Program-made: the position numbers and the translations under genes
Shown: positions 33,737 through 48,754 of the stretch, in pieces
How positions within the stretch are numbered: the first letter of the stretch is position 1
Layout: each line of letters opens with the position of its first letter
NCBI GenBank assembly: GCA_021292105.1
Contig: CM037874.1
Location: forward strand, 32,786,185-32,850,184
From: Anadara kagoshimensis
Lineage: Eukaryota > Mollusca > Bivalvia > Arcoida > Arcidae
DNA length: 64,000 nucleotides
Direction: 5' to 3'
Notes under the pieces: generated by a model
The model's database searches: none
Seen by the model: only the letters and a program-made list of their open reading frames with translations
What the model was told of the DNA's origin: nothing

Positions 33737-36700
33737 AAAGGCTTACAAAAGTATTTAAACCATCATCTCTGAGATCTAACTTTGTGCATCTCAAATCACA
33801 TGTGTATTTCAATAACATCATACCACCATAAACCATGCGGGATAAAGTGTTCTAAAAATAAGCTATGTATCCACTGTTTCAGTATGGGACACCAAGATTG
33901 AAAAAATAACATCATTCAGTGACCATAGTATCAGGCATAACAGATATAACAAAGACTTCTGAAGTTTTATATTTTTATTGTATTTTTTATTTATCAGGTT
34001 ACAATTAAAACCAGTGTTACAAATAATTACTAATTATAACTGGTAATAAAGAACTGAGAGGTATCATAACTCTGCCCAATACAGAACACAAAATGGTGAA
34101 AATATGACCATTTAGTGCTCTCATATAGGTACACAAGACTTTATTATTGTCGACTGCAACTCTCTTAGACCATTTAGAATAATATTCAGTGTCATTTGCT
34201 AATATTTTGAATTTCCCATTTTGTATAGAAATTCAAAATAAACACATTTGAAAAAAGTGGCTTAAGTAACATGATCTTAAAAATGGTAATAAAAAAGTTT
34301 TTTTTAGTTACAGTCTAAATTGCATTGAACTAGTGCATTATGTACCACTGATGGAATCTCAATCAGCGAGACATTTTTAGTATTACTGCAATTTATCTTA
34401 AATCAGAATATCCTTTGTGAATACAATAATTGCAGTTTTCTTCACAAAGAAATCTCTTCATAGCAACTCTGCAAATATGACTTATAACTTGTGATTTTGG
34501 ATACACAAGTTGGCTGTGTCTGACGAAAAATTAGACTACTGTACACATATAGATAAAAGAAGCACACATATGGATGAAGGAATGACTTGAGACAGGTTTA
34601 ACATGAAAACGTTTACTGATTAACATAAACTGACAAATATGTTTTAAAATTCTGTATCCTCTCTCCCCTAAAAATCTGGGGTATAGTCAAAACTACCAAA
34701 ATTCTGAAAATACCATGATTATACATTAAGGGATGAAGGGTTAATAATAAATAAACGATTAAAAATACCGACATATAATCATGTACAGTGCAGTGAAATT
34801 CTGATAACCCAAAAGTGCATCGAATCTTGACCTTGACTTCCAAACTATCCAAGTATTCATATTATTAGATTCTGTGATAACAAGGTTCAGCATTTGGGAC
34901 AAAAATGAGTTTTATAAGAAACTATGCACTTTTACATTATCAGAGTTTAACTACACATACTTACCAGAACTTAAATAAAAACAAATATAATTAAGTTACT
35001 AATAAACCTTAAAATATTTATATTTATTTATAAGGCACCTAATAAAATCAAAATTTATATCTAAAAAAACAAACAAAATTTCAAATCATACTAACACTAC
35101 TATTTATCACAACATCAATCATACAGGTCTCTGTATTGCACTTCACTGTAACTCCCTCCCAATATTTCCCCACCATTTTCACACACTGCAGTTGATTTTC
35201 TAAGTCCACATTCCTATAGAGATCTAGACCACAGTTGTGAAAATAGACTTGAATATTGCAGTTGGATTAGCATAAAACATTCATAATTAAATAAAATCAT
35301 TTTTTAAAATTCAAAAACATCAACTACAAGTATTTCAAATGATGAAACCAAACAAAATGCACACAATCTGCCAATGAATCTATCTTAAGTGAATAAATGT
35401 ATTAATATCATAAAATCAAATATATATGAAATTTACATGGAATTAATATCCATGATAAGGTATTTCAAGTAAAATTGCTTTAAGATGTTAAGCCACATAA
35501 AATTGCCGCAAAAATTTTGTGATTATACAATATTAGCTGAAGACTTGATATACATGTATTAATGAACAAAATTACTTTGACCTTAATTATTCTGAGGTTC
35601 TTAGTTCACATGCACTTATGAAAAATGTACCCTCATTCCGTAACATTCAATGATTTACTAAGAGAGGAAAATGTTTTAAATCAAACATTGTTTACATGTA
35701 CATCAGAAAAGCATGTCTCTGTGTGCTGTATAAATATGTCGATCATCTCAAACACCACATAAATAATAAATAAAATATGAAATACAACAAAAACTTCAGA
35801 CAATACTTCAGTATTTATGTTATCTACCCAACAAACATATACTTAAAACATAAATGGAATACAGAATTACTTTATTAATTGGTCTTTTTTAATTGTTTTT
35901 ACTTATTATTTCAAGTAATAACATTCACAAACAAACACACATATCAAATTTAAACACATGCACACACACAGTCAACAAATTCAACAGCAAAATAATGATC
36001 ATTGGGATGTTTTTTTTTTTTCTATGCTGAAGATACATGATAAATATACAATGCAACAAGGACTAGTTCAACAGTAATATTACAAGTACTGAACCCAATA
36101 CTGCTGAATTATTTATCCAAGAACTTGTTAATGCAAGATGAACAAAAAATAAAACCAAAATACACAGAGAAGTTTTCACTTTGGAAAACATTGCCTTAGG
36201 ATCACTATGGAAAACCTTGGTATATTAATCTATTAATCCATGAAAATGCATAGAGGAAATGTTTTAAAATCATTATAATTCTGGATTAGGGATTTAGCCT
36301 GATATTTAGTTAATGTTATCAAATGTGCATTTTCAACAAAATAGATTTTCAACATGATCATTCATTTCCATATGGTAAAGAAATATTTGCCCCACATAAT
36401 GTCCTGGAAGTATGTTTCCCTGCTGAAGAATCTTTCCTGTGTAGTGGTCACAAGATCATGACACAAGAACATGAATATTGTTATTATTGCTTCAGGGTCC
36501 TGTTGTATCAACATCAATGATTGCAGACATGGGTGACTGTAGTGTTACTATAATTACATGTGTGATGATATAAATATACAGTTGTACATGGTCACCAAAG
36601 ATCAAAACAATGATCAGAATTATAACACTAAATACACACAGTGAAAAGTAAAAAATAAATTACTAATTATATACACAGCTATTAAAGAATTTATATACAT

Positions 36701-37718
36701 TTATATACAAAGTTTTTTTTTTAAATATTTATTTGTGAAAAAAGAAATATGATGATTATATATTCAACACATCTGTACATTTTGCTGAATTATACAATAG
36801 ATGATTATATTGTCAAAGTATCTGTACACTTTTCTGATACAACTACTTTGTTAGAACATGAACGCTGTACAAAGGGACATAACTATGTCATAAGACAGGT
36901 GAACTCATACAATACATGTATTTAATATAAATAAATTTTAAGAGATAATGACACTTATCTTCCTAAAGCCATCAACTACCAAGAGAGTTTCATAATGCTT
37001 TATGAGTTAACAGATAGTGTCACATGACAATGTTACCAGGTTACTTAAAATGATTTTATGGTATTGATGAGCCACACACACACACACACGTGTACCCATC
37101 CTATCATTTTGTATATGTTTTTCTTTGAAATGATTTTCTACAATACAAATACAATGACTTTTAAACTCAGTAATATAACTATGGAAGCATATAGTATTTC
37201 ACTTTCTATTTCCTTACAAAACAACAATGATAAATAAAAAATGAAAGAAAAAAACCGCTATCAACTCAAAATATAAAGTGAAAACCAATAATAAAATGTC
37301 CTCAATAACTTAATCTCTACAAAGGAACTTTGAGGTATTGAACCGTTACCCCATGCTTCAACATCACCGGATCTCCAACCGTTGGATGTCAGGAAGACAT
37401 CATTTCTTAACCCTACACATCTAACAAGAACCAGACACTTATCCTAACTCTACTACTGGTAGTCATCAAATCTGAAACCAGTATTATCTAGAATATACTA
37501 ATTCTGAACTATCTTTCAATTGCGTAAATCATTCCATTTCAAATCTAAGTCACAACAATATCCATACTCGCTCTAAAAGGCACCATATCGTTTTTACCAA
37601 CTATTGGTATACAAAATACATCAAACTTTTCATGACTAAGTCATCAATACCTCATTTATATAGATCTATATGGCAAAGGGACGTTATCTTTACCATAAGA
37701 TACATCAAGTTAATATAA

Positions 37719-37805
37719 TTCATCCTGCACCAGCAACACCAAATACCTTCATCCTGCACCAGCAACACCAAATACTTTCATCCTGCACCAGCAACACCAA
37801 ATACC
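37719..37805 (+). repeat. 29-bp tandem repeat, three units
   Basis: The unit is TTCATCCTGCACCAGCAACA plus CCAAATACC, nearly identical in all three. Confidence 0.85.
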
Positions 37806-40412
37806 AAGTCCTTGCCGCATTTTCCTACAGACTGTTTTACCCTCTTTTATGTAAGGTCTCTAAAACAATCTGTTAGGCATAACTTTGGCTTTACAAAATG
37901 TTTTCCTAACTCTAATTATTTCAACATACCAACAGATTCCTATCTCAGACTATCAAACTCGCTCAATAACAACAAAAGCACACCAATGAAATATTACATT
38001 GTACATGTACAACAGTGTACTAATGTCTAAATATTTTACATTTTCATAAGGTGTGAGCATGCATGTTACAATGAATCATACAGTTACTAAATTAAATGCA
38101 GTTCAATTTGAACAAAACTAAATCATTTTAAACACAAGAAAAAGGACAAAAACTTATTAAAAGTTAATAATAAAATAATATTAATAAATAAAGTATGTAA
38201 AAACCAGATATACAAAAAATTCACTGAAAGACATTTAAGCTGTAAAAACAAAAAAAATCATCACAATGTTTAAATATTTACATGACTAGCATGCGTGTGT
38301 AACTACTCGTATTCTTCATGTCCACTCGTACTTTATTATATCTACCCTACTGGAGTAACTCTTCGTAAAATCTACTCTTTCACTATCTCTCATTTTGTCG
38401 TAAAATGTCGTTGAGGTCAGTCTCTATATACATGTACTCTGCTGACCAGCAACTAGTCAGGATCATTATTTATATCTAAGCTAATATTAATCAATTCAAT
38501 TGTTCATTGTCAGTAGTGGAATTATTACTATGGCTTTTCTCTATTCTTCAAACAAGCTTGTGAGGTGAAAGGAGAAAACTAAACTATCCTGTCCTATAGC
38601 AGTTTTCGGGTAAATTTTCTAGGGACTTTCTTCTTATGAAAACTTATTTCAACATTTCAATTACATATACATATTCTGAACTTCCAATCACTTATTTTAT
38701 TTTTCATTTTAAGTTTATCTTTAACCTACAAAAATAGCATTTAACAAGCTTACTTATTTGCTGTGACAGTAACTAGTAATCAGGGACATTGATTTTTATC
38801 ACTTTCATCTACTTTTCAGTCTTTCAGATCTACAATTTTACCACAGTAAAAATTAACCTTCATCACTACCATAAACGTCAAGTCATAAAACTTCACTCAT
38901 TACGACACATTCATCCTAAATAATAAATTGGCAAGTCAAAATTAAATCATACAACAATAAACAATATGTACTAGCCCAATAAATAAATTTATAATATCAA
39001 CAGACCAGTATATCATTACAAACAACAACAAATTCGAGCATATCAATACAAAAAATAACGTAACTTATCCCAGGTCCAAGGATCAGTAAATTTCCCTCGT
39101 CAGCGGAGAGATGGGCCAGTAATTATTTTGTTCACACCGATAATTTTCCTTATGAATGTAATCATGATAATAGTAAAATAGCATTCTTCAAGTCATGGAT
39201 CAAATTTAAATTTCTTCTTAATTTTCTATTTTTGTGTGCTTTTTTTATATTTCCTTTTTAAGCAGGCAGACACACATGTAACATGTAAAATTGAAAGTTA
39301 ACAGTAATTTGCATTTATTTAATTTCTTACATGATAATACAACAATGTTTTCAGGATGTATGCGAGATTATATCTCAAAACATTTTTCTGTATTTTATTT
39401 TTGAGACATGATTTGTTGAAAAACAGTTTTTATGCTTTAAAATGAATCACAAAAAATTTGGAATCCTAATTTCATATTTTTTGGTATATTCTTATCTACC
39501 TGTACATTATATTCAGTGCCCTATATTTTATCCCTTTGAAATCTATAAAGGAAGAATTTCATTTGTTTCATGAAAGTGTCATTAAGACCTTAGGAATTCC
39601 TTTTCAACATGGCCAACAAGCACTGTGAATTACATATATATTTATATCAATGTATAGAACAAAATGAAACAGATGCAACCTGATTTCCGAACATGTGCCA
39701 AAAAATCAAACTAATTTTTCCAAATAGAGCCAGATATTTCCATGGTTATGGTCTCATTTAGTGAAATGCTATAACTATTAATGATCAGCAATAAATATGG
39801 ATATGGATGAAATTTTGGAAATTATACGGAAATAATGGCTTATACATGATCTCCCTGAGAAAGTATACAGACTAAATAATTATGCTAGAGAAAGTCATCT
39901 ACATTATCTTAATGCTACACTGATATATCTCAAGATCTTTGGAAAATTTTGTACTTGTATTTCTAAAGAACTGAGATAATGTATTTCAATGATTAAATGT
40001 TAGATTTCTAGAAAAAAAAATTATAATATTTTACATGTATATTTGAATTATCAAATGTCATATTTCCACAGCTATTCCGAAAATTTTGTATTTGAATAAT
40101 CAATTTTTTTTTTATAAAAAATAATACATGTAATAATAATAATTTTCAGACTATTCTGAAAATATAATCAAATGTTCTATTTCTATGGATTTTCTGAACA
40201 ATTTTGTATATTAATTATCCGAGAAATTATATTTGTATTGAAATGAACATAAGCAAAAAGGTAAAAGTTTAACATACATTCAACTCGGCTATTCTGATGA
40301 TGATTTTACTTGTGTAAGAAGATAAGCTTGTGATACATTTTCATTAAAACACATATTTTTTTAATGTTTAAGCATTCTATCGCCTGATGGAACAAATTGG
40401 GATTTGGGAACT

Positions 40413-40841
40413 TGGAGAATGATGTTCATCCAAACAGCAACCATAATTAAATGATGTTGGAATCAAGTGCCATTTTATCCATATGCATACTACATTTAGC
40501 TACCTGAAAATAACATGATTTTTCATGCCAATATTATTTTTTTAGTTATTACTGTTGGAGAATGATGTTTATTCAAACAGCAACCATAATTAAATGATGT
40601 TCGAATCAACTGCTGTTTTATCAATATGCATACTACATTTAGCTACCTGAAAATAACATGATTTTTCATGCCAATATTATTTTTTTAGTTATTACTGTTG
40701 GAGAATGATGTTTATTCAAACAGCAACCATAATTAAATGATGTTGGAATCAACTGCTGTTTTAACAATATGCATACTACATTTAGCTACCTGAAAATAAC
40801 GTTATTCTTCATGCCAATATTATTTTTTTTAGTTATTACTT
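40413..40841 (+). repeat. 143-bp tandem triplication
   Basis: Units start at 40413, 40556 and 40699, each with TGGAGAATGATGTT, AACAGCAACCATAATTAAAT and ATGCATACTACATTTAGCTA. Very few differences separate them. Confidence 0.85.
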
Positions 40842-41670
40842 CACATTTTTTATAGCTTCTTGTGTTTAACAACTAGATGCTTTATGATCACACTCATACC
40901 ATGTTTTGTATAGGTCGTCCATGATCTGATAGCAAAATATACAGCAAGTCTATTTTAATATTACTGGTAGTTGTAACAAATTAAGTGTGAGTTGGCATCG
41001 TGTTTAATACAAACAGTGATACCAAACTAATATCTATATAGGTTATTTAAACCCATCCATGCTTATAAACGCTCTGCCATCACATTATGAACGACCTTTA
41101 TAAATGCTTTGATAAATAAAGCAACAGCAAGTCAAATGCCAATGTATACAGTGTCTAATGCATGTTCTTACATATATATGTATCACAATGATGTTTATTC
41201 AAACAGCAACCATAATTAAATGATGTTGGAATCAACTGCTGTTTTAACAATATGCATACTACATTTAGCTACCTGAAAATAACGTTATTCTTCATGCCAA
41301 TATTATTTTTTTTAGTTATTACTTCACATTTTTTATAGCTTCTTGTGTTTAACAACTAGATGCTTTATGATCACACTCATACCATGTTTTGTATAGGTCG
41401 TCCATGATCTGATAGCAAAATATACAGCAAGTCTATTTTAATATTACTGGTAGTTGTAACAAATTAAGTGTGAGTTGGCATCGTGTTTATATACAAACAG
41501 TGATACCAAACTAATATCTATATAGGTTATTTAAACCCATCCATGCTTATAAACGCTCTGCCATCACATTATGAACGACCTTTATAAATGCTTTGATAAA
41601 TAAAGCAACAGCAAGTCAAATGCCAATGTATACAGTGTCTAATGCATGTTCTTACATATATATGTATCAC
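40704..41670 (+). repeat. 483-bp tandem duplication
   Basis: 40704-41186 and 41187 to about 41670 are almost identical over their whole length. The only change I see is a small indel (GTTTAATACAAAC versus GTTTATATACAAAC). The duplicated block includes the third 143-bp unit. Confidence 0.88.
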
Positions 41671-42216
41671 AATATGCAAACTTCAAATTTGTCATTTTAT
41701 TCACTGGTAGTGATGTGCAAAGTATATACTTGGTTCTTTGCAATATATTTACTTGTCTCAATCTGCATAACATGGGTGTTTAACAACTTTTATTATCTTC
41801 ATCACCTGAAATGACTTGTTTCTTCTGAAAGTTGAACTACACTTTGGCTTGTATCACTATTGTTGATGTTGTCAGCATTAACTATTAGCAGAGGCTTTAT
41901 AACTGCAGGTATAGCAACTGCAAATATAGTCTGTATCAATAAAGTTGATACATGTATAGTCTTTATCACTAAAGTAAATAAAACTGTCAAATCCCTTAGT
42001 TTTCTCTTCTTCCATATAAGAATTTATGAGTGAAACTTGCAACTTGAAGGAGCGTGAAGTTCAGTAACTTCGGCCATCTGATGGCATTTGGTCAATGGCT
42101 GTTGTGTAATATTTAGATGTGTCGAAGTAATATGGTTATGAACACTTATTAACGTTTGAGTTTGTATCACACTGGCCATTTTTAACAGTCCGTAGCGTAT
42201 TTATTTCGAGGATTTA

Positions 42217-42296
42217 TCAGCTGACATTCTCCCACTGATGTACGTATGTCTGTGTTGTTTGGATGTTTGAAAGTCTTCTCTCTACAGCATCTTTAT
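42217..42296 (-). CDS. ULK: ULK-like, last exon and stop
   Basis: The acceptor is TATTTCAG. It encodes KDAVERRLSNIQTTQTYVHQ and five more residues to TGA (42217-42219 on plus). ERRLS aligns with the very end of human ULK1, but the tail is some nine residues longer than in vertebrates. Confidence 0.9.
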
Positions 42297-45200
42297 CTGA
42301 AATACATGTAATACAATAAAATAAACATTACAATATGTTTCCATTTCTGATAGCCAAACTTGACATTGGCTACTAATTTCTGAGCTGTTCTTTAAGAAGC
42401 TCTATCAAATCATAATCTATTTTAGTAAATTAATGAATAAAATATTAAGCTTTTAAAAGACAGTATTTTTTACAAATTTTGGTCATTTGGCGATGATAAT
42501 GCTTATACAATTGCGGAAACCTAGCATTATCAGATGGGATAAGAAAAGAAACATTTAATTTTTGATTTGACATGAATTCGTTATGAACAAAATAACGTAA
42601 GCCCTGCATCAGTTTTTGATGAAATATAAAACAATGACCATATAGACCTATTTTCTATCTTAACTACGATGGTTTATCTTTTCAGTACTTACATTTTATT
42701 AAGAGTTCTTTGTCTTGTGAATTACGAGCCTGTGAGGTAAGGCTGTGAAGTAGTATATGAGCTGTCTGGTATCTCCTAAAACACTGAAAGTCAAATAAAA
42801 CCACAATGTTAGTCTCAATAAACAATGACACACTGCAACAACATGAACAAGTTATAACTGAAATGGGATGCCATTTCAAAAAACGCCCCAAAAACATAAC
42901 CCAACTGTTGTTCCAACCACTCACATTATCAAAATATTAATAACCAGTGGCGCTCCACTCAAAAATTGTTCCTGTGAAGTTCCATTAAAATCTGTATAAC
43001 AGTTTTTGGAAAAAGATGGTTGGTTGAATGTTGTTTAACGTCGCATCAGCAATTTTTCAGCTATTCGCGACGAGAACTATTTAATTAATCTCTATGGATT
43101 AATCTATGAACAATTTTTGTGTATGCATGTGAAGTGCGAGTGTGTTGTATGGTCTGCCTTGTACTAGCGCGCACTCAGGTGACTTTACCGTGCTAGCTCA
43201 CAGAGTCAGTACGCCGCAGACAAGCATACCACTCCCCCAGTCCATTATACTGATACCAGGTGAATCAGTAAAGGCCAACGGTAAGGAAAATTCACTTTCC
43301 CACATGTGGTCCGAGCGGGACTCGAACTCACTTTTGGAAAAAGAGGCATACCAAATGTTGGTGCAAAAATGGAGTAAACGCTATAAATGTATATCCAGTT
43401 TACTTTGTTTAGGGTAAAAAATAAATCATCAGAGGTAAAGCATAGGTTGATAATTATTAGATTTAACTTTACTGTGTATATCCTGTCCACATCCAATGGC
43501 TAGAGGTAAGAGGTAAAACATAGGTTAATAATCATTAGATTTAACTTTACTTTGTATACACCAAGTACAAATCAGAGATTAGAATAACATAATGATCTTA
43601 CCTCATTAGGATTACCAAAGATTTCATCTAAAGCAGCAGTTTGACACTAAAATGAAGAAAAGACAAAATAATCCTCAACTTTGTATTATAAATAATCCTC
43701 AACTTTGTATCATGATCAAAATCAAACCAATCTACGTCTAATTCACAATCCATAAAAGGCAAAGCAAAAACTTTGGAAACTGCCAAATTAAGTTAAACAT
43801 GTGTCCTAATTCTGGTAAATAAGAAAATAACCAACAAATAAACATGTTTTACTATAGATACATTTCATTATTTTAGTTTTTAATTGCATGTACAAGGAAT
43901 GAAGCATATCTATTTTAAGAGCTGTCAGAAGGACAAACTAGCAAATATACAAGTAAATTTACATTCAGTCATCAGAAAAACATTTGACTATCAAAAATCC
44001 TTTAAAATTAGAAGCTGATGCTAATGCCCACATAATCATGCTGGGATACAAAATAAGCTCTTTTAAAAGATGAGCTAAAAACAAAACCACTACTTCCAAA
44101 CAAACATGAAAATCTTACCATTTCTATGGCATGGTTATATATAAGTTTATCGGCAGTAGATACCACTACATGTGGTGTTAGTGCTGACTGTAATGCCACG
44201 CCCATTCGTTGTTGTATTTGTTTACATGCTGTTACACAGTGATGGTAATTATCATTCATCTGCTTCAAAACTGTCAGAGAAAAAATAAAAATTCATTAGA
44301 ATTTAAAATAAAATTTAAACATGAGCTGTTCATCTAGTACATCAAGCTTTAACAAAATTTAACAATAAAATATGATGCTACGACATTCATGTCAGGGTGT
44401 ATAAAGCTATTTTGCACTTTGTACAGAAAGGCTAATTCTTATTACAATCAGTTGCTTCTAATAAAATAAAAAAAAATTCTGCAACAAAATAATCCGAAAA
44501 TATGGTATGTAGCAACCCACTTTGAAAAAATTACGCACTTTGAAAAATTTTTTCAAATCGCGTCAAATTCGGGACAAGCTCAACGCACTTTGAAAAAAAT
44601 TTTCAAAGTGCGTTAAAAAATGGTTCAGCTCAACGCACTTTGAAAAATACTTCAAAGTGCGTTAATGAGGTACATATAAAATTCAACCCATACAGGTACA
44701 TATAAAATTTCAAACTGTGTTGAATGCGGGACAAGTTCAACGCGAATTGAAAAAAAAATCAAACTGCGTTAATGAGGTACATTTAAATTTATTTCACTTC
44801 GTTCAACGCATATTTTCATTTGTGATTGAATGATCTACAACAGCCAACACAAGTTTTAACCAACATAACTAATAGCAGGGTTAGCGTTTGTATGTCGCAG
44901 AATGTGAAAACCAGTTTCAAAATGTGGTTAGCAGCCTAGGGTGTCGGGGTGAGGAGGAGGGGGTTACAAGGGGGGACATTTTGTGAAAACACCTATCTTT
45001 GCGATATGTAGCACCTATACCATATATATCCTGACCGTAAACCATGTATATTTACAATAAAACCACTGGGCCAATTTGAACCAAATTTGGTGTGAAAGGC
45101 CCATGGTTTGTAAAGATTAAAAGTTTTGTTGGCGTTCCTGCGCCATATCCAAGATACCCGCCGTTACTATAAACGCATAATCGGCCGTTTTAGTCTTATG

Positions 45201-45515
45201 TGTTGTCCGATTTAGTTCAAATTTGAAGATGGAATATATATATAAGTTTGGCCATTGAACACATAAATCCACACAAACAATACCAATGTGTTTTCCTTTC
45301 TCGCGAAACTAAATAGCTTGCAAATATGTGTAAGAAAAGAAGCGCGGATCTCCAGACAGACATGGAAGTGAGATCAGGTGCTCCGGGAGTAGTATCTCCT
45401 GCTCAAATGCGTAGTATGGTAGTAGTTGTATGTTCAAGAGAGGAAACACAAATATTTATTTGGTGTTAAAGATGTCTAAAAATTGTGAAACTGGACAAAT
45501 GCCAGTAACCAAAAG

Positions 45516-45552
<37 letters not shown>

Positions 45553-48056
45553 AACCAACCAACAACAATAGACAATACAATAAAATTTAAGGCCCGTTGC
45601 CATCATGGTACGACTTGGACCTACATTCGATATAAAGGGTTGGTGTGGTTAACTGGTTTATGGCGGGCTGTGAGACCCTATATGTCAGACATGGGGCGAA
45701 TTACATTGCATTGTACATGTAATGCATTACATTACAATTACTTTGGCAAAACTAGCATTATATTACAATTACAATTACTTGCATTTTGGAACGTAATGCA
45801 TTATATTACAATTACTTTACTAAAGTAATGCATTATATTACACATTACATTTCATAAATTTTATTAGCAAACGAATTTAAACATATATAGATGAGAGATG
45901 TTTCCTGTTTGGAATTTGTAATTTAGGGTTAAGGAGTGCACTTTATCATGTAACATCTGCGTCGACATGGGGCATCGGTTGTAAGGTCTTATCCAAATTA
46001 CCCCAATGGCTTTCATTTCACAATATCATTTTCAAAAAGTCTTGGTCAGATCCTGCCGGGGTTCGAACCAGTGATCTCTCACACACGGAAATTATCTTCC
46101 GTGACAGAAAGTACATTATTAAACATGCCATAACAAATAAATAAAATTCAACCCATCGAAGATGGGGCGGGGGTGACCAATAACAAATCAAACCAGAGGC
46201 TCAGTGTGGCTGAGCCTGTATCGCTCACCTGACTAAAATGCTTTTAAAGCAAATATGTATTCCAGTGATTAACAAATGCACTGTTTATATCAGACAAAAT
46301 GGCTAAGGAAATCACTGTAGAACTATATGTACCATTCAGTTTTTTCAATCTGATTAAAATCACATCTCTTACTTGCTCTTCCCATAGGGTCCAATGTAAA
46401 ACAATGTTCTCCGCTGGCAGCCATGTTTTATGGCAGATCAGAAAAATTTTTTCAATCTAAGTAAAGGACCTTCTATACATCATTTCTGTAAAGTTTGGTT
46501 AAATTCCCTTCAGTCATTTCTGAGGAGATAGCCAAAAATTCGTTTTTCCCATAGGGTCCAATGTTAAACTATCTTCTGCCCTGGCGGCCATGTTTTTTGG
46601 CGGATCAGAAAAATTTTGGCAATCTAAGTAAAGGACCTTCTATACATCATTCCTGTAAAGTTTGGTTCAATTTGCTTCACTAGCTTCAGAGGAGATAGCA
46701 TATATATGCTTTTCTCATAGGGTCCAATGTTAAACTATATTCTGTCCTGTCGGCCATGTTTTTTGGCGGATCAGAAAAATTTTTTCAATCTAAGTAAAGG
46801 ACCTTCTATACATCATTTCTGTAAAGTTTGGTTAAATTCCCTTCAGTCATTTCTGAGGAGATAGCCAAAAATTCGTTTTTTCCCATAGGGTCCAATGTTA
46901 AACTATCTTCTGCCCTGGCGGCCATGTTTTTTGGCGGATCAAAAATTTTTGGCAAACTAAGTAAAGGACCTTCTATACATCATTCCTGTAAAGTTTGGTT
47001 TAATTTGCTTCACTAGCTTCAGAGGATAGCATATATATGCTTTTCCTTTAGGGTCCAATGTTAAACTATATTCTGTCCTGGCGGCCATGTTTTTTGGCGG
47101 ATCAGAAAATTTTTTTCAATCTAAGTAAAGGACCTTCTATACATCATTTTTGTAAAGTTTGGTTAAATTCCCTTCAGTCATTTCTGAGGAGATAGCCAAA
47201 AATTCGTTTTTCCCATAGGGTCCAATGTTAAACTATCTTCTGCCCTGGCGGCCATGTTTTTTGGCGGATCAGAAAAATTTTGGCAATCTAGTAAAGGACC
47301 TTCTATACATCATTCCTGTAAAGTTTGGTTCAATTTGCTTCACTAGCTTCAGAGGAGATAGCATATATATGCTTTTCCCATAGGGTCCAATGTTAAACTA
47401 TATTCTGTCCTGTCGGCCATGTTTTTTGGCGGATCAGAAAAATTTTTTCAATCTAAGTAAAGGACCTTCTATACATCATTTCTGTAAAGTTTGGTTAAAT
47501 TCCCTTCAGTCATTTCTGAGGAGATAGCCAAAAATTCGTTTTTCCCATAGGGTCCAATGTTAAACTATCTTCTGCCCTGGCGGCCATGTTTTTTGGCGGA
47601 TCGGAAAAAATTTGGCAATCTTAGTAAATGACCTTACATACATTATTCCTGTAAAGTTTGGTTCAAATCGGCTCAGCGGTTTCAAAGAAGATAGCAAATA
47701 TATGCTTTTCCCATAGGGTCCAATGTTAAACTATCTTCTGCGCTGGCCGCCATGTTTTTAGACAGATCAAAAAATTTTGGCAATCTAAGTAAAGGACCTT
47801 CCTTACCCATTCCTGTAAAGTTTGGTTAATTTGCTTCAGTCATTTCTGAGGAAATAGTCAAAAATGCATTTTTCCCATAGGGTCCAATGTTAAACTATCT
47901 TCTGGGCTGGCAGCCATGTTTTTTTGGCGAATCAAAAAAAAATCGGCAATTTAAGTAAAGGACCTTCCATACATCATTCCTGTAAAGTTTGGTTAAAATT
48001 GGTTCAGGGTTTCAGAGGAGATAGCCAAAATGTGAAAAGTTTACAGACGACTGACT

Positions 48057-48087
<31 letters not shown>

Positions 48088-48616
48088 GGACTGACGGACG
48101 ACGGACGCCGAGTGATGGCAAAAGCTCACATGGCCTTTAGGCCAGGTGAGCTAAAAATTATATCTTCGAAGCGGATCCTGGGGACGTGAAATTCATCTCG
48201 GAACTCCCTTGTAGTAGCCTTGTCACAGCTGAAAATGACTGTTCACATATACATGAACCATGAATAGCCGAGATATTACCAATTGTGAAAAAAAATTACA
48301 CTTTATCATTTTTTTAGTTGTTGCATTTGTGGTAAAATTTTACTACATTTGTGAAAAACATTTACTACATTTGTGACCAAACTATGTGACACTTTTTCAT
48401 TACATTTCAGATTTGTAAAAGTTACTACATTTGTGGTAGCTACTACATATAGGGGTCCCTCCTACTTTTCATATTATTAATTTTGCCTGCTACATCAATT
48501 GCAGTTATATCGGCTATAATTGCCATTGTTCCGACGTCCTGACTGATTAACTATCAAGGGTTCTCATGTCGTTATATAGTTGTATTCCAGACCCGTTTAC
48601 ATTACTAGAATATGCT

Positions 48617-48659
<43 letters not shown>

Positions 48660-48703
48660 ACACCAAATTGACAAAGGCAATTCGTTTTTTTAATAAAATC
48701 TCA

Positions 48704-48754
<51 letters not shown>

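Larger units (their letters stand above)
33740..42216 (-). other. Repeat-poor AT-rich tract, possible long 3' UTR of the ULK-like gene
   Basis: This is 8.5 kb with no coding stretch I can support on either strand and, unlike the flanks, no retroelement tail, SINE or MITE that I can see. It begins right after the ULK stop codon on the minus strand. Several minus-strand AATAAA hexamers (TTTATT on plus) are present, for example at 33974-33979, but none can be chosen by eye. It includes a 29-bp triple repeat at 37719-37805 and tandem duplications at 40413-41670. A long 3' UTR is inference; it could also be intergenic. Confidence 0.4.
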
